A stretch of 64,000 nucleotides of DNA from assembly GCF_030867095.1 (NCBI RefSeq), contig NC_081831.1, forward strand, positions 72,430,716-72,494,715. The letters run 5' to 3'. This document shows, in pieces, positions 11,742 through 22,499 of the stretch (its first letter is position 1; each line of letters opens with the position of its first letter). The notes beneath the pieces were generated by a model. The model saw nothing but the letters and a program-made list of their open reading frames with translations, was not told the DNA's origin and did no database searches. Position numbers and translations under genes: made by a program. The DNA comes from Alligator mississippiensis. Taxonomy: Eukaryota > Chordata > Crocodylia > Alligatoridae.

Positions 11742-12236
11742 GCTGTACATGCCAAAGGAATGTCTGTCAGTGTTTTCAGTCTTTCAGTTATGCAGGCATA
11801 TCTGGTTTTCGCATGGTTTTTAAAGCATTGCTGCTGCCATGTGGATGGCTAAATAGAACTGATGTTTTTCCTTCCTAAATGTTCCCTGTCTTTGCTTCAA
11901 ATTGTACCTTCTGCCTGTAGGCAATTCAATTACTTAAATGTTCAGCCTACCTTGACTCAGAGATGAACAAAGAGTAATCGGCTTAGGCTAAACTTCGTGT
12001 GTTGGTGGGAATTGGATGAGAGGAGTTTACAGCAAGTTCCTCTAACTGCAGATGTGTTAGCTCCTCTTTAGGTTTTGGAAGATGTGAGTTTTGGATGCTA
12101 GATCCTGGTCACAGTCGGATCTAGAGAGCAGCGTAAGAAAAATGTGTACTTCTGTGCTCCTTGTTTGGTCTAATGCTTGGTTTGCTTTACTAATCTTTAC
12201 TAATTTCCTCTCCCTTGCCTTTTTTTCTTTCTACAG
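11742..12236. other. Interval between LAMP2A UTR and exon 9C
   Basis: No coding exon and no recognised repeat lie here. It ends in a strong pyrimidine tract and CTACAG acceptor at 12236, which splices isoform C. Confidence 0.6.
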
Positions 12237-12379
12237 CTGAAGAGTGCTTTGCTGATTCTGACCTGAACTTTCTTATCCCCATCGCAGTGGGTGTGGCACT
12301 TGGCTTCCTTATCATTCTTGTCTTTATCTCTTATATCATTGGAAGAAGGAAAAGTCGTACTGGTTATCAATCTGTGTAA
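12237..12379 (+). CDS. LAMP2: LAMP2 exon 9C: transmembrane segment and tail of LAMP-2C
   Basis: The exon follows a T-rich tract and CTACAG and ends with TAA at 12377-12379. It encodes EECFADSDLNFLIPIAVGV, a transmembrane helix and the tail GRRKSRTGYQSV. This tail is identical to that of human LAMP-2C, in which the arginine-rich stretch has been reported to bind nucleic acids for RNA and DNA uptake by lysosomes. GYQSV keeps the tyrosine sorting signal. It is the last of the three alternative exons. Confidence 0.96.
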
Positions 12380-12838
12380 TCTCTTCACACTGCCTCTGCT
12401 GCTTCTTCCCTCCCCAACAGAAGTAATGGGTTCATGGTTTTCTTTGACTATAAAAACTAAGAACAAAATGGAATAATGTAGTTGTGTGTATAATTGAAAG
12501 CAAATGCAGACTCACTTGAAGCTACTGTATGGCTTTGGAGTAAAGTAATACTGCTCCAGGATGGGAAACACAGGATTAAGATTAGGACCAATATTTGTTC
12601 CCTACAAAGTGTCACTAGGACTGGAGAAAAAGCCTAAGAAAAATGCCCTCTTATTTTCAACATTAATCTTCCTTTTTCCATGAAGATACTTTCACCTTTT
12701 TCTATTCAGCTGCTTACAGTTTATTTAAAAAATGCTGAAATAAAAAAATAGCTCAGTATGAATGTGTTACATAAAAGGATTATATATGCTGTTTGAAAGG
12801 AATGCAAAATCCTTTCTGGCCTCCAACTAGAAGCAGAT

Positions 12839-12865
12839 TGCTGCTGCTGCTGCTGCTGCTGCTGC
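12839..12865 (+). repeat. (TGC)9 / CTG trinucleotide microsatellite
   Basis: Nine uninterrupted TGC units follow AAGCAGAT. They fall within the probable 3' UTR of LAMP2C on the sense strand, so a transcript would carry a CUG run. Confidence 0.9.
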
Positions 12866-14185
12866 TACCTTATTTCTGTTAACCATTTAGCTGCTTGTTC
12901 CCTCGGGTCAGCCTGAATCTTTGGTTTTTCCTTTTGATTCGAAGATGACACTTGGCCTCATGCATCCTAAGTATCTAGCTGGTCTTTGCTTTCTTCCAAC
13001 AACTATCTAATTTCTCTGGACATGGTACCCTTTTTTTATTTATTTTTTTTCTCCCCACCCTGTTTGTTCAGATGAAATTCAGATGAAAGAGGTGATGAGT
13101 ACTTTCATAAGCTTATCTTCGAATTTAAGAGCTTGAGCCATGCCAACATGCTAGGTTGTGGGGGCTAACTAGAGCACTGGCAACACCCTGTCTGTCTAAC
13201 CACTCCTTGCATGACTGCTGGCAAGCCCTTCAGCTCTGCTAAGCACCTATTTAACATGGGATCTTGACCCATTCTGCTTTTGTGTACACTGCAAGGGCAG
13301 AATAATTCAGGGCAGTTCTGAAATTTACCTACACATGCACATTTGTAGTGCACCAAAAAGGAGCAAAATTGTAACTTCTTCCTTAGTTTTCTAGTTTCCT
13401 GTAGGACCCTAGAGAGGAATTGGTATGCTAATAAAGTGTAATTACATAAGGTAATAACTTTCCTTCCTATTGGAGGCCCAGTAATTTACAGATGAACATG
13501 TTCAACTGTGGGTAAATGTGTCCTATAAAGCAATAACAATGAAGTAAGCGATTTCCCCTTTTGATCAACACCACAGAGGAAGATGATGCAGGTGAGCTGC
13601 TATCTAAAGTTGAGTGTTTCATTCTCAGTGTGGCCTTTACAAATATTGCCTTCCAAGAGAGAGAGCTTAGTGAAAGCACAAGTGAGGATTGTCTACAAAA
13701 ATTGTTCACATACTCCTAACAATGTTTTTATGTGGGGGGGGGAGAACATTTTTTCCAATATTCCTTTTCTCAGATAAAAGCTGGTATTTATGTTCATATC
13801 TTGGTTTTGGGCTTGTCTTGTCCTCACTGCATGATGAACTAATTGTAACTAGCTCAACATGACTTGTGGTGCAAATGGAGCCCTTCACAAATGAAGCCCT
13901 CTTCCCATGGGGTTATAGTTTAATCTTGGTTTATATGGACAATCCAAACAGACCAGTCTGTCCAGCACTGCTCTTACAGCATGTCCCGAATTCTTTGAGT
14001 TGCACCTGCCTTCAAAGTGCATCTCCATGATGCCATTTGATGGGTTTCACCCTGACCTTGCTTTCACCAGGCTTCAACCCGAGCTGCTTGTATACTACCC
14101 CTTTCATTTCAGCTGGGTTATTTTGTGAAGTGGTGGCAATTTCCTAAAAATCATTGCAAGTACTGCTTTGGACTTTGGAAGTCAA

Positions 14186-14301
14186 AATAAAGCAAGCACT
14201 TTAAGGTTATTACAGCATGAAGAATGATAAGTGGTTCTCTGAATTTGCAAAAGACTGTACAAATCTTCTGATGGAGTCAGATTATGTATATTAAAAATAA
14301 A
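14186..14301 (+). terminator. Poly(A) signal pair, distal, isoform C
   Basis: Two AATAAA hexamers, at 14186 and 14296, are followed by T-rich sequence (TTTATCTAGTTTTTGC). They are the most distal good signals for LAMP2 and mark its probable end. Confidence 0.4.
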
Positions 14302-14688
14302 GTTAACTATGATATTTATCTAGTTTTTGCTCGGTGTAAGATCCCTTGATACAAAGAAAAAGTTTTTAAAAGTTAGGCTTCTACGGGGCTGCTTAAATAG
14401 CTTGAGTTTGGCAACTGAGTATAGAGATGGGTTGTTCAATCACTTCCAACCACATAGGAATGCAGAGTTTACCCTGTACGATCAATCAGTGGATTGCATC
14501 AGCTACTTCAGGAAGTTGGAGACATGCTAAACACTTAATTTAAATATGATGTTCACATGTGGTTATGAATGGAAAATTTTTTCTGTGTAATATGATCTTC
14601 TGAACCCTTTCAACTTCTGACGATCTGAATTTGAGGATTGGATTTTTGTTGTGAATCCAATCCTTTGGGCTTGGAGGAGAGAGATCCT

Positions 14689-14690
<2 letters not shown>

Positions 14691-14728
<38 letters not shown>
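14691..14728 (+). repeat. A38 homopolymer between short direct repeats
   Basis: A run of 38 adenines is preceded by GAGATCCTGC and followed by TCCTGCATTT, so ATCCTGC occurs on both sides if the last A is counted. This looks like a bare poly(A) retro-insertion with a short target duplication, or simple expansion after such an event. Confidence 0.7.
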
Positions 14729-14731
<3 letters not shown>

Positions 14732-14939
14732 TGCATTTAGTATAGAAGTAGTCTTATTGGCAGTAAAAGTGCCAGTGTTGTTGTAGAATCCTTGTTACTT
14801 ACGGAGAGAAAATGTATCGGTATCTTCAGATAATGGGACTGAGCCTCCAGTGCTGCTGCCGGGAGAAGGCCATCCTTACAAGAAATGACAAGATGAAGCA
14901 GTAGACTTTGCTTTTCAGACCGGATAAAGGTTGATGGCA

Positions 14940-15065
14940 GGACAGCACTATACAGATGAGGTCAGTATCACTATGTGAAATGCTTAGTGTTGGAGAAGCG
15001 CCTTAGCTGGGTCATCCAGCAGGCCATGGCAGAGCAAGGAATAAAATCTAGGTCTCCTGAGTCCT
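14940..15065 (+). repeat. MIR/CORE-SINE-like fragment
   Basis: The stretch resembles the second half of MIR-type SINEs: a CAGATGAGG-like piece, then sequence ending in AGCAAGGAATAAAATCTAGG and TCTCCTGAGTCC. It is strongly diverged. Confidence 0.4.
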
Positions 15066-17277
15066 CATCTAATTCTGTTCTTGATGGCAATTGAAGTAGC
15101 TCTACTAAATGGTATTTGGAATATGGGGGGGGAGGCCAACACTGTCAGACCTAGATACCTAAAATAAACATGCTTAAAAATTAACCTTGGTAATCAAAGT
15201 TCCCAAGCTGTCAAGCACAGAGCCTCCAGATATTCAGCTGCTACCTTGGAAGCTAGGTGTGCTCATATGTCCACCATCCTTTTTTGAACGTTTTGGTTAA
15301 AGTTGAGTATCCTGTACTGGTCCATCTCCTTCTCAAGAAACATGGATTAAACCAGAATCCTGTTGTGCTCCTATTATGACTTAATTCTACCTCACTAAAA
15401 AGTGGCTTTTTACAAGTAATTGTTATAGGAAAGCCTGGCTATAACAGCAAAACTCCATCCTTTGCAGCCTACAGGGGTACTGTATAAATGAAGCAGTCAT
15501 TTTTGCACGAGGTCTAACTTAGACTTGACTGAAATTTCAAAAGAAAAAAACTATTCCCCAGGGACCAGTGCAATAGGCTTTTCAGTATGTATCCCTCATG
15601 TGTGTCTCACACCTGTACCAGGCCCAGCCTCTACCCCCTGTACATCCCATTGTGGTTAAGCAACTACCCAGAAACAATTACATACTGACAGGTAAACATA
15701 TGGGGAAGGCATAATGGTGAATTAAAAATAGTCCCTGATAAAGAAGGGCTGAGTAACTCATCGTAGCTCCAAGCAATGAAAATGGCTAAGCTTAGACTGC
15801 TGGCACAAGAATGTTTCCTCCTGTAGATGGAACATTTATGGAGGCGTGGGAGCCAGCCATGAAACCCTGACTTTACCACAGGAGCTTCTGTAGAACCTGC
15901 TCATTATCCCCTTGCATTGTAGCCTGAGAGAAATGGTGATCACCACACTGCCATGATTCTTCTTGCATGTACAGGCCTCCTGGGTTGCATAGGAACAATG
16001 GTCACAGTGCGCAGAGGGAGTCCAGTGGCAGTGCTGGATCCCAAGATGGGAATGATCCAGCACTGCAGAAATATGAAGCAGACCTGTAAGAGATTTATGA
16101 ATGGAGGAAATCCTCCTAACAGGCTACAGGTTCCTTTGGGGGTGAAGGAATCTCACAAAGGATGATGTTGAACTCTTGTTTATAAATTGACCCCAGTTTT
16201 CTGCCCTGCCTGTCCTCTACCAAAAAATTACGCAGCTTCTGCAAAGTGTCAGAGGCCTAGGAGGAAATGCATGTTACTTCATCTGCAGCCCTACATTACC
16301 AGGGCTGAGTTCTCTCATTTGACTGGGTTGCCTGTTTGTCACCATAGGCATGAGTTGAAAACAATGGAGTTTCAGAGGCAGTTGAAGCCAGAATTTGCAA
16401 AAGACAGTAAGAAAAGAATCCATTTCTCTTTTTACCCACTGTGGAAATGTGGCAGAAATCAGCAACTGAAAAGCAAGCTCCAGAGTAGTTATAGGCTGGA
16501 ATGACTCTCTTAAGAGGATCAATGAGTTTCTGGTGTTCATGATCAGTTCTGCAGTAGCAGCCCAGAAGGAGCAGACCAGCATGCACAATCAGTCCTGCAG
16601 TAACAGATCAGTGTTTCCAGCTTTATACTACTCCCTGACTCTCCATAAACAAACCGCACTGTAGCAGTCCCACGATAATAAGCCACTGTGCACACAGTAA
16701 AAAAAAAAAAAGGTTTCAATTTCAGCTTCCCCAGGAATTGTTATAAACAAGTGTAGACAAAATAAGTCTGTCCAAGCTACATTGACAGTGCCTGCTCAAC
16801 CAGTTAGCCAATAACCAGAAGAGTATTAAGAATAAAATCACACTGTTAGTTTTAATGTAAATGCACGGTAGTCAGCTTAGTTTTTAATAGAAAAATGACT
16901 TGTTTATCAAAGATTTATAGAGACCAAAAAACAGGAAATGATGTCACAGTAAGAAAATAACTGGACTACTTGTACAGGGCAAGGATACCAAAATGCTTTC
17001 CTCCATTTAGTCAGTAGCAAAGGTACATGTCTAGAAAAAAATCTTATTAGCTGGACAATACATGTCCTGCTCTGTTCTTGTAACTAATAACACATGTAAC
17101 AAGTTTAATCTCCAGATTTCAAATAAAATGAGTATCCTCAAGAACAGCTTTCATTTTTTTTTAAATGCAATTATTTTTAAGCAATTTCAAATTGTCTTTA
17201 GAAATGGGCAACTTCACTGTCATAGGTTTGGAAAGCACCACAGTATTTTGTAGGTCTATGGCACTTCCTAGCCAAGC

Positions 17278-17430
17278 TACCAAAGTACTTTGCAAACAAT
17301 AACAAGTTCAGCCTCGCTGCTCCCCCGTGAGCTGGTAAGTAGCAGAATCCCCATGTTATCAACGGGGTAACTCGGGCACAAAGACGTGAGAACGATTGCG
17401 CGCTTGGGGAAGCCAGGAATGAAATTCAAG
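17278..17430 (+). repeat. MIR/CORE-SINE-like fragment
   Basis: The order of pieces follows the MIR consensus: AAAGTACTTTGCAAACAATA, then AGCAGAATCCCCATGTTATC, CGGGGTAACTCGGGCACAAA, and CCAGGAATGAAATTCAAGTC. These correspond to the cccattttacag, gaaactgaggca and gattcgaac parts of MIR. Confidence 0.6.
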
Positions 17431-17704
17431 TCTCTGGATGAGACCATTCTTCAAGAAGCAAAGACAGTTTGTTACCTGAAATGTTACTGGCTGACCAATA
17501 CCATGACCAGCTTGTAAACCTGATCTTCCACTGCCTTGCACATAGGGTCATCATTTGCACCTGGGCAGGCCCAAACACCTGTTTTGCACAAGGTTAAGGG
17601 CTGACAGATGGGGGAATTGAGCCATTTGTGCCTAACAAAGGGACTGCTTCAGTTACTAGCAACCTGTTCTACCAAGTGCTATAGGTTTCCTAGGCAGACA
17701 AGGT

Positions 17705-17812
17705 TCTTTGGATAGATATGGTATCTTTTATTAGACCAACTAAATAGTTGGAAAAATTGTTCTTTGCAAACTTTCAGGCACAAACACCCTTCTTCAGGCA
17801 TAGGGAGAGTCT
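17705..17812. repeat. Dispersed-repeat tail, family not certain
   Basis: The segment GGTATCTTTTATTAGACCAA and, further on, TTTCAGGCACAAACACCCTT followed by CTTCAGGC has the look of a widely dispersed retroelement 3' end common in reptile genomes. I cannot name the family with certainty; a LINE or Penelope-like tail is possible. Confidence 0.4.
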
Positions 17813-18401
17813 GTTGTTTTGCGTGCTCTCCTGGGTTTCCTAGAAAGACAAGCTGCTGACTGTGCTCATATCAGTGCTGGCCTATGAAAATGAGCGACTA
17901 AGTGTTCTGCTGTGACTCCCTGGCTCTCAGGGGCATTATTCACTGTGCTCTCCCCGGCACTGGGGAGACAAGGACTTGAAATATTTGGGGGCCCCCAGTT
18001 GTCCTGAGAAGCTGTACTCTGCATGGCCACATGAGAGATACAGACTCCTTTCCTGCCCTGGGCCTTGCACCATTTCCCATCAATCTCTTCCTGCCATTGT
18101 GACAGAGGGGGCAAGCAGGGAACAGCCCTTTTCAGGCTTCCTGAGTCTAGTGATCTCAGTAAAGTGTCTTGGGGAGACATGGGAAAAAGGACATGAAAGA
18201 GGAAAAACGTGCTTATCCTCCCAGCTCGGTTGCGGGACTGGAATCAGTTAGGAAGATTCTTAAATGCCAGTTCTGCCTTAGGCTGTTGCTTTTGTTGTCT
18301 TGTATGTATCAAAAAATGTTTGAGCCTGCTCCCTCAAATGTTCCAGTACAGAGCTGGGCTCAAGTTATTTTGAGACTGAACACCTTATTTGATTTTTTTT
18401 T

Positions 18402-18407
18402 TTTAAT
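18402..18407 (-). terminator. Possible ATP1B4 poly(A) signal ATTAAA (minus strand)
   Basis: The plus strand reads TTTAAT, giving ATTAAA on the gene strand about 500 bases after the ATP1B4 stop. It lies in a T-rich stretch, so support is weak; a perfect AATAAA on the minus strand is found only at 17727-17732, inside a repeat. Confidence 0.25.
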
Positions 18408-18902
18408 TATTGTTTTTACACATGTAATCCAAGGTTGTCTTTACATTTCTTTTTTTAAATGGGAGCATGGAGTACCCTGCAGTATTGATTAATTATCATC
18501 TTGTTTGTTTCTTATGAGAAATATGCTTAAAACTATAAAGAAAAATAAAGTCACAATCCTAGGGAAATAATGTTAAAATATCCAAAAAGTAGTTAAGATT
18601 AAAATGGACCTATTTGAGCAGGGCCTCTACCTATGGTTACCAGATTTGTATTTTTACTGCTAAAATGGTTTAGGTCAGGCCTTTACATTTAGAAAATGTA
18701 GTTTATCTGTTTGAATATTGCATGGCAAATTGTCATTAGCTATAAAAAAAATAAAAATCAAATAAAGACCTGTCTACCAAAAGACTTCCAGAACAAACTT
18801 GTCTGTTTTTAACAGAATTGTCCTGCGTTCTGCTGTTATTCTTTTTAAAAAGAGAAAAACATGTTTGCCATAAACAAAGTGCCCAGTGAACGTTTCGAGT
18901 GG

Positions 18903-19064
18903 CTACATGCCAATGTTGAATGTGAAGACGATGCGCCCCAGGAAGCGGTCGTTGTGAACATCATTCACAATGCCTTTCCCGTTCAGTTTGCACTGAATGG
19001 GGACAAAGTAATTCTTCCTCACATCTGTAAAGTGCATAGCCACCAGTGGGGATGTGTAGTTGAC
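18903..19064 (-). CDS. ATP1B4: ATP1B4 exon 8, C-terminal part
   Basis: On the minus strand the exon follows TTTTCAG and encodes residues 269-321, starting VNYTSPLVAMHFTDV and ending RIVFTFNIGM with TAG at 18905-18903. The human protein ends the same way apart from the last residues. NYTS is a potential N-glycan site and IQCKLNGKG holds the last of the six conserved cysteines. The segment forms the final strands of the beta-subunit extracellular domain. Reading frames continue into the intron upstream but lose similarity at the acceptor. Confidence 0.96.
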   Translation of the reverse strand, partial: VNYTSPLVAMHFTDVRKNYFVPIQCKLNGKGIVNDVHNDRFLGRIVFTFNIGM

Positions 19065-20546
19065 CTGAAAAGGGGAAACATTGGAGAAGCACAACTTGAA
19101 TAAGCAAGATACAGACAGTCGCATGCCATGGCACACTGCTAAGAATAAGAATCCACATCCTCAGTTGATGTAAATTGGCTCAGCTCTTTTGAATCCACTA
19201 GGATCAGTATTTGTCTGTCAATCTGGATGTGTGTATTCTGCCCCAGTGTAACCTGTTTCTTAGGTTCATTTGCCAGGGGTGGGAATAATGGCTAATGAAG
19301 TTTAATAAAAAAAGTTTTCTGTCAGCTTAAGGTGTTGATCTCTAGCCTGTAATAAAAAGGAGTAAAGTTCCTTTTGCCTAGTGTGTCCAAGATCCATGCT
19401 CTTGTAAAGCCCTAGAACTCAGCAGCAAGTAGCAAATGCATCATGGGGGAACTGCTATTTACCTTCATATCTATTACATTTGGTTTTATGTAATCAGAAA
19501 TGTTGATGCCCCTTACTGCCTTCCCCCCATCCATCACTCTAAAAACAGTGTTGTGGTCAGTGAATGTAGTGCGATACAGAGAAGGCCAAATCCTGGTAAC
19601 TGAATGCCTCCAGGGAGACTAGAGCCAACATTGGCAAACTGATGTTTACTTTTGAATAGCTCAGTTTTTGACTGCTTGTTTGTTGGTCACTGCTAGGAAA
19701 TGGGCTGTAGATGCTTCAAGCCAGGTGTCCTAAAAACAAACCACCCTAAGTGAGAGGCTACCCAGGAATGAGTCAGCATGTGGAACTATTCTAGAGAATG
19801 AGCTGCATGACATTTTGCACCCCCACCCAGCTCCTCCTATATTTCCCATTTTATTAATGGAAAAACTGAGGACCTCCTAATATCAAGCCAAAAATAAAAT
19901 CCAGGGCTGCATTCATACAAGCAGGGCCATGCAGTATGTGACATTGCAGACAAGTCTGCGGCACCACATACTGCGTCAGTTCTCCGCCCTGCAACGGAGC
20001 GGGGGGGGAGTTGACCCCTGGATATCCATGGATTAAAAAAACTCGCGGGGAAAAAAAAGCAGAGCAACGCACACAGGGGCAGCATGCACTGCTCATAACC
20101 GAAGCTTTGCCAGCCAGAGCCACACTGCGGCTGTCAGCCAGGCTCTGTGCAGCAGGATCATCACTGCTGCTGCCCTGGGAGGCCCCCGGGACCTCAGGTA
20201 AGGCTGCTGAGGCCAAGTCAGTTCTGGCCCCAGCTTCCCCTACCCCACCCAGAGTAACTTGCCTCACGCCAGAGAGCATGTAGCACAGGCATTCCCCGGG
20301 GAAAACTAGCGGCAGCACAAGGTGTACTGCTGCTACTTGTCCCCAGGGAACCAAATGTCCGCACATGTGGAGATGGCCCAGGAGCCCAATCTTACTAGTT
20401 TGCACCTCCAAGGGGTGCTCTCTGGCTAGTACAGGCAGGTATAATTTCTAGCCAGCGCTGCCCTTATACCCCCCACCTCTGATCCCACTCCCACCCCAAA
20501 GCGATAAGGAAGCCAAGACAGTATTAAGAGCAGAGGCTCTACTTAC
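19065..20546. other. ATP1B4 intron 7
   Basis: The intron of 1.48 kb has a GTAAGT donor and a CAG acceptor on the minus strand. Its middle, about 19980-20430, is markedly GC-rich and CpG-containing, unlike its surroundings, and may be an unrecognised transposon; no ends or duplication could be fixed. A 185-codon minus-strand reading frame there has no motif and is considered spurious. Confidence 0.6.
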
Positions 20547-20642
20547 ATGAGTGTGCTTTCCATAGTAGGGATAGTACATAAGATCAAATGTTCCACTTTC
20601 TGGATAGAAGTCCACTGATTTGAGATCAGTCACATTGCCTTT
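20547..20642 (-). CDS. ATP1B4: ATP1B4 exon 7
   Basis: This exon has 96 bases, 32 codons, phase 0 at both ends, and encodes residues 237-268. It begins KGNVTDLKSVDFYPESGTFD and ends YYPYYGKHTH. The YYPYYGK motif is a hallmark of Na,K-ATPase beta subunits and is identical to human ATP1B4. NVT is a potential glycosylation site. The acceptor is CACAG at 20643-20647 and the donor GTAAGT ends at 20541. Confidence 0.96.
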
Positions 20643-21322
20643 CTGTGATTAAAAATAGGCACGTGTTTAGTACATGGGCTGTACAATACAGCTTCCTTCA
20701 GAGGAACGATAAGGAGCTTTCATAATTGCCTCTCAAAACCCCCAGCACAAAAGGACTGGGGTATTGTCACCTACTTATACAGAGCATGTTTCCTATTAGA
20801 ACCAGCTGCAGCTGGGATGAGTCAGAAAATAACTGCCAGATCATGAAAGACAAAGTTCATGATATCTGCCATCTATAAATCTGTCACCATGTTTCATGGT
20901 ATCGTTATTCCTAGCTAAGGGCCTGATTCAGTGCCCACTGAACTTGGGAGTCTTTCCCACATCCTAAGTGTTGGCAAGGCACTCAGCACCACCCACGCCA
21001 GAGGAGCCACAGGATTCTACGGGGAACAAAGTACCCTCAGTGGAGGAGCTGGGAGGGCTCAGCGCAACAAGATGCAAATGGCAGCTCGCACAGGATCAAG
21101 CTAGGGAAAGAAAACAGTTGACTCTTGGCCCTATTTGCCTTCCAAGAACTTTCCCAGCCTGCAGCCCCCATACGGTCAGCAGACCTCACAGTGCGTATCA
21201 CACAGCAAATGTTTTGGGCTAACGTGACTGCAGATGTAATCCCACTGTACTTTTACCAAAATTACTAAGGGGGAAAGGTGCTTGTTTATGCAATATAACA
21301 ACAAGCCAAATCAAAGTCATAC
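20643..21322. other. ATP1B4 intron 6
   Basis: This 680-base intron has no coding content. It contains a GGGCCTGATTCAGTGCCCAC motif near 20919-20938 resembling a common reptile dispersed repeat, related in inverted form to sequence near 42610-42665. Confidence 0.55.
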
Positions 21323-21379
21323 CTGCACTCTACAGTCCACGCTCACTGGTGTCCCGGCACCAGCTTGGTAGCCTATGAT
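21323..21379 (-). CDS. ATP1B4: ATP1B4 exon 6
   Basis: The exon has 57 bases, 19 codons, residues 218-236, reading IIGYQAGAGTPVSVDCRVQ. It corresponds to the human segment IVGFRPELGDPVKVSCKVQ, including the cysteine that pairs in the third disulfide of beta subunits. The minus-strand acceptor is CCATAG and the donor GTATGA. It is small enough to be missed by gene finders, but its phase and homology are clear. Confidence 0.94.
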
Positions 21380-22302
21380 CTATGGAAACAAATTCACAAT
21401 GCTGTGAAATGGGGAGCAAGACCATGCAAATCCCAGCTCCCACTCCAATGATTTTTCTCTATCACCAAGTTGCTTATCTGAATAAAAGCTTTTTATACTC
21501 AGAGGTGTGTCCTACAAGCAGGGAATGAGGCCATTTATGCTGATGGCATTTGCTGTGCTTGCTTGTCGTGGACACCAAATCTGCAAGATCTTGAGGGCCT
21601 CTGTACAGGACTGGGACCCCAGAACTCAAAGAAGGCAGGAGACCAGTTAAAAAACAAAAGCTTTTCCCTACCAGGTTAGTAAAAACTGCAGCAAGGCCTC
21701 ATGTTGTAGTTTCTACAGTTTCTACAGGGTTTCAAAACCGTGTTCATTCTTTGAAACCCAAACTAAAACAACCAGTAGCTGTGGTTCCTCACATAGCTGC
21801 TTTACATCCTGACTTTACAGAGGAAGTGTCAGGTATCAAAAGACACTACTCTTGATCTTCACCAAGAGCCTGGCCCCTTTCCAAGCAGGTCATGAATACT
21901 CTCTACAAGTGGTTTTACCAACAACATACACATTGGTTCCACTGCACGCACTCATTTCAAGTAATGCACTCTTCTTAAAAAACAAACAAACTGGTTATAG
22001 AGATCAGAGTATGGGAGGTGGCCTTAAATATAATATCTGGAAGATGGCTGGCTGAAGCCCCAGAAAATAATTCTACTCTTGCTGCCCAGTTCTTAACCAA
22101 ATCCTGAAGCAGGAGCCTTTGCAATGTTTTCTTGTTTGAATGTCTCCATACTGCAAATGGAGATGCTGTTTTCTAGCTGAATTTATGCTGGGACAGGAGG
22201 TTATCAGATCAGAGAATTGGACTTGTTTCAGTCCCAGCCTAATCCTGAACCTACAGTACTATACGGTGTCTAAAGAGTCAAGGTGCCTGGATTTTTCCAT
22301 AC
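21380..22302. other. ATP1B4 intron 5
   Basis: This 923-base intron has GTATGG donor sequence next to exon 5. No repeat of known family or other gene was recognised. Confidence 0.6.
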
Positions 22303-22499
22303 CCGGTTCATCTTCAGCAGAATGCACGGCTGGCCTCTTGAGTAGCCGAACGTTGGATCCTCAATTCCAGAACAATTCTGCAGAAGTGAGCGCTTGAACT
22401 GGCAGGCCCTCTTCTGCTCGCTCTCATCCCCCTCTTGAATAAAGTACTGGCCTGCTATGCACTCAATGTTTTTTTCCTCTTGAATGGTGTCATTGTAAG
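22303..22499 (-). CDS. ATP1B4: ATP1B4 exon 5, cysteine-rich extracellular core
   Basis: The exon is 197 bases and supplies the last two bases of residue 152 plus residues 153-217. Motifs include YNDTIQEEKNIECIAGQYFI, RACQFKRSLLQNCSG, EDPTFGYSRGQPCILLKMNR. FGY(S)xGxPCxxxKxNR is the strongest family signature of Na,K-ATPase beta subunits. Four of the six conserved cysteines lie here, and NCS and NDT are potential N-glycan sites. The match to human ATP1B4 is much closer than to beta-1, beta-2 or beta-3, judged from the remembered human sequence. Confidence 0.97.

Larger units (their letters stand above)
559..14301 (+). other. LAMP2: LAMP2 gene, 3' portion (exons 6-8 and alternative exons 9B, 9A, 9C)
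   Basis: This is the gene span for lysosome-associated membrane protein 2, a heavily glycosylated type I membrane protein of lysosomes and late endosomes. The window enters in an intron; signal peptide, first lumenal domain and hinge are upstream. Three constitutive exons encode the end of the second lumenal domain, and three terminal exons are used alternatively, each with its own stop and 3' UTR. All exon junctions agree in phase: exon 8 ends after the first base of a codon, and every exon 9 supplies the other two bases, giving alanine in each isoform. Exon numbers follow the human gene and are inferred. The right edge is set at the last plausible poly(A) signal for isoform C. Confidence 0.95.
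12380..14301 (+). other. LAMP2: LAMP2C 3' UTR with candidate poly(A) signals
   Basis: AATAAA hexamers lie at 12740-12745, 14186-14191 and 14296-14301. The UTR includes a (TGC)9 microsatellite at 12839-12865. No coding exon is present. The end is inferred from the last pair of closely spaced signals. Confidence 0.45.
14302..18902. other. LAMP2 / ATP1B4 convergent intergenic region and ATP1B4 3' UTR
   Basis: No gene is recognisable between the two convergent 3' ends. The region holds an A38 run at 14691-14728, MIR-like pieces near 14940-15065 and 17278-17430, and a dispersed-repeat tail at 17705-17812. Reading frames of up to about 107 codons occur but show no known motif. The ATP1B4 3' UTR must occupy the right part; candidate minus-strand signals are an ATTAAA at 18402-18407 and an AATAAA at 17727-17732. 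Confidence 0.6.
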
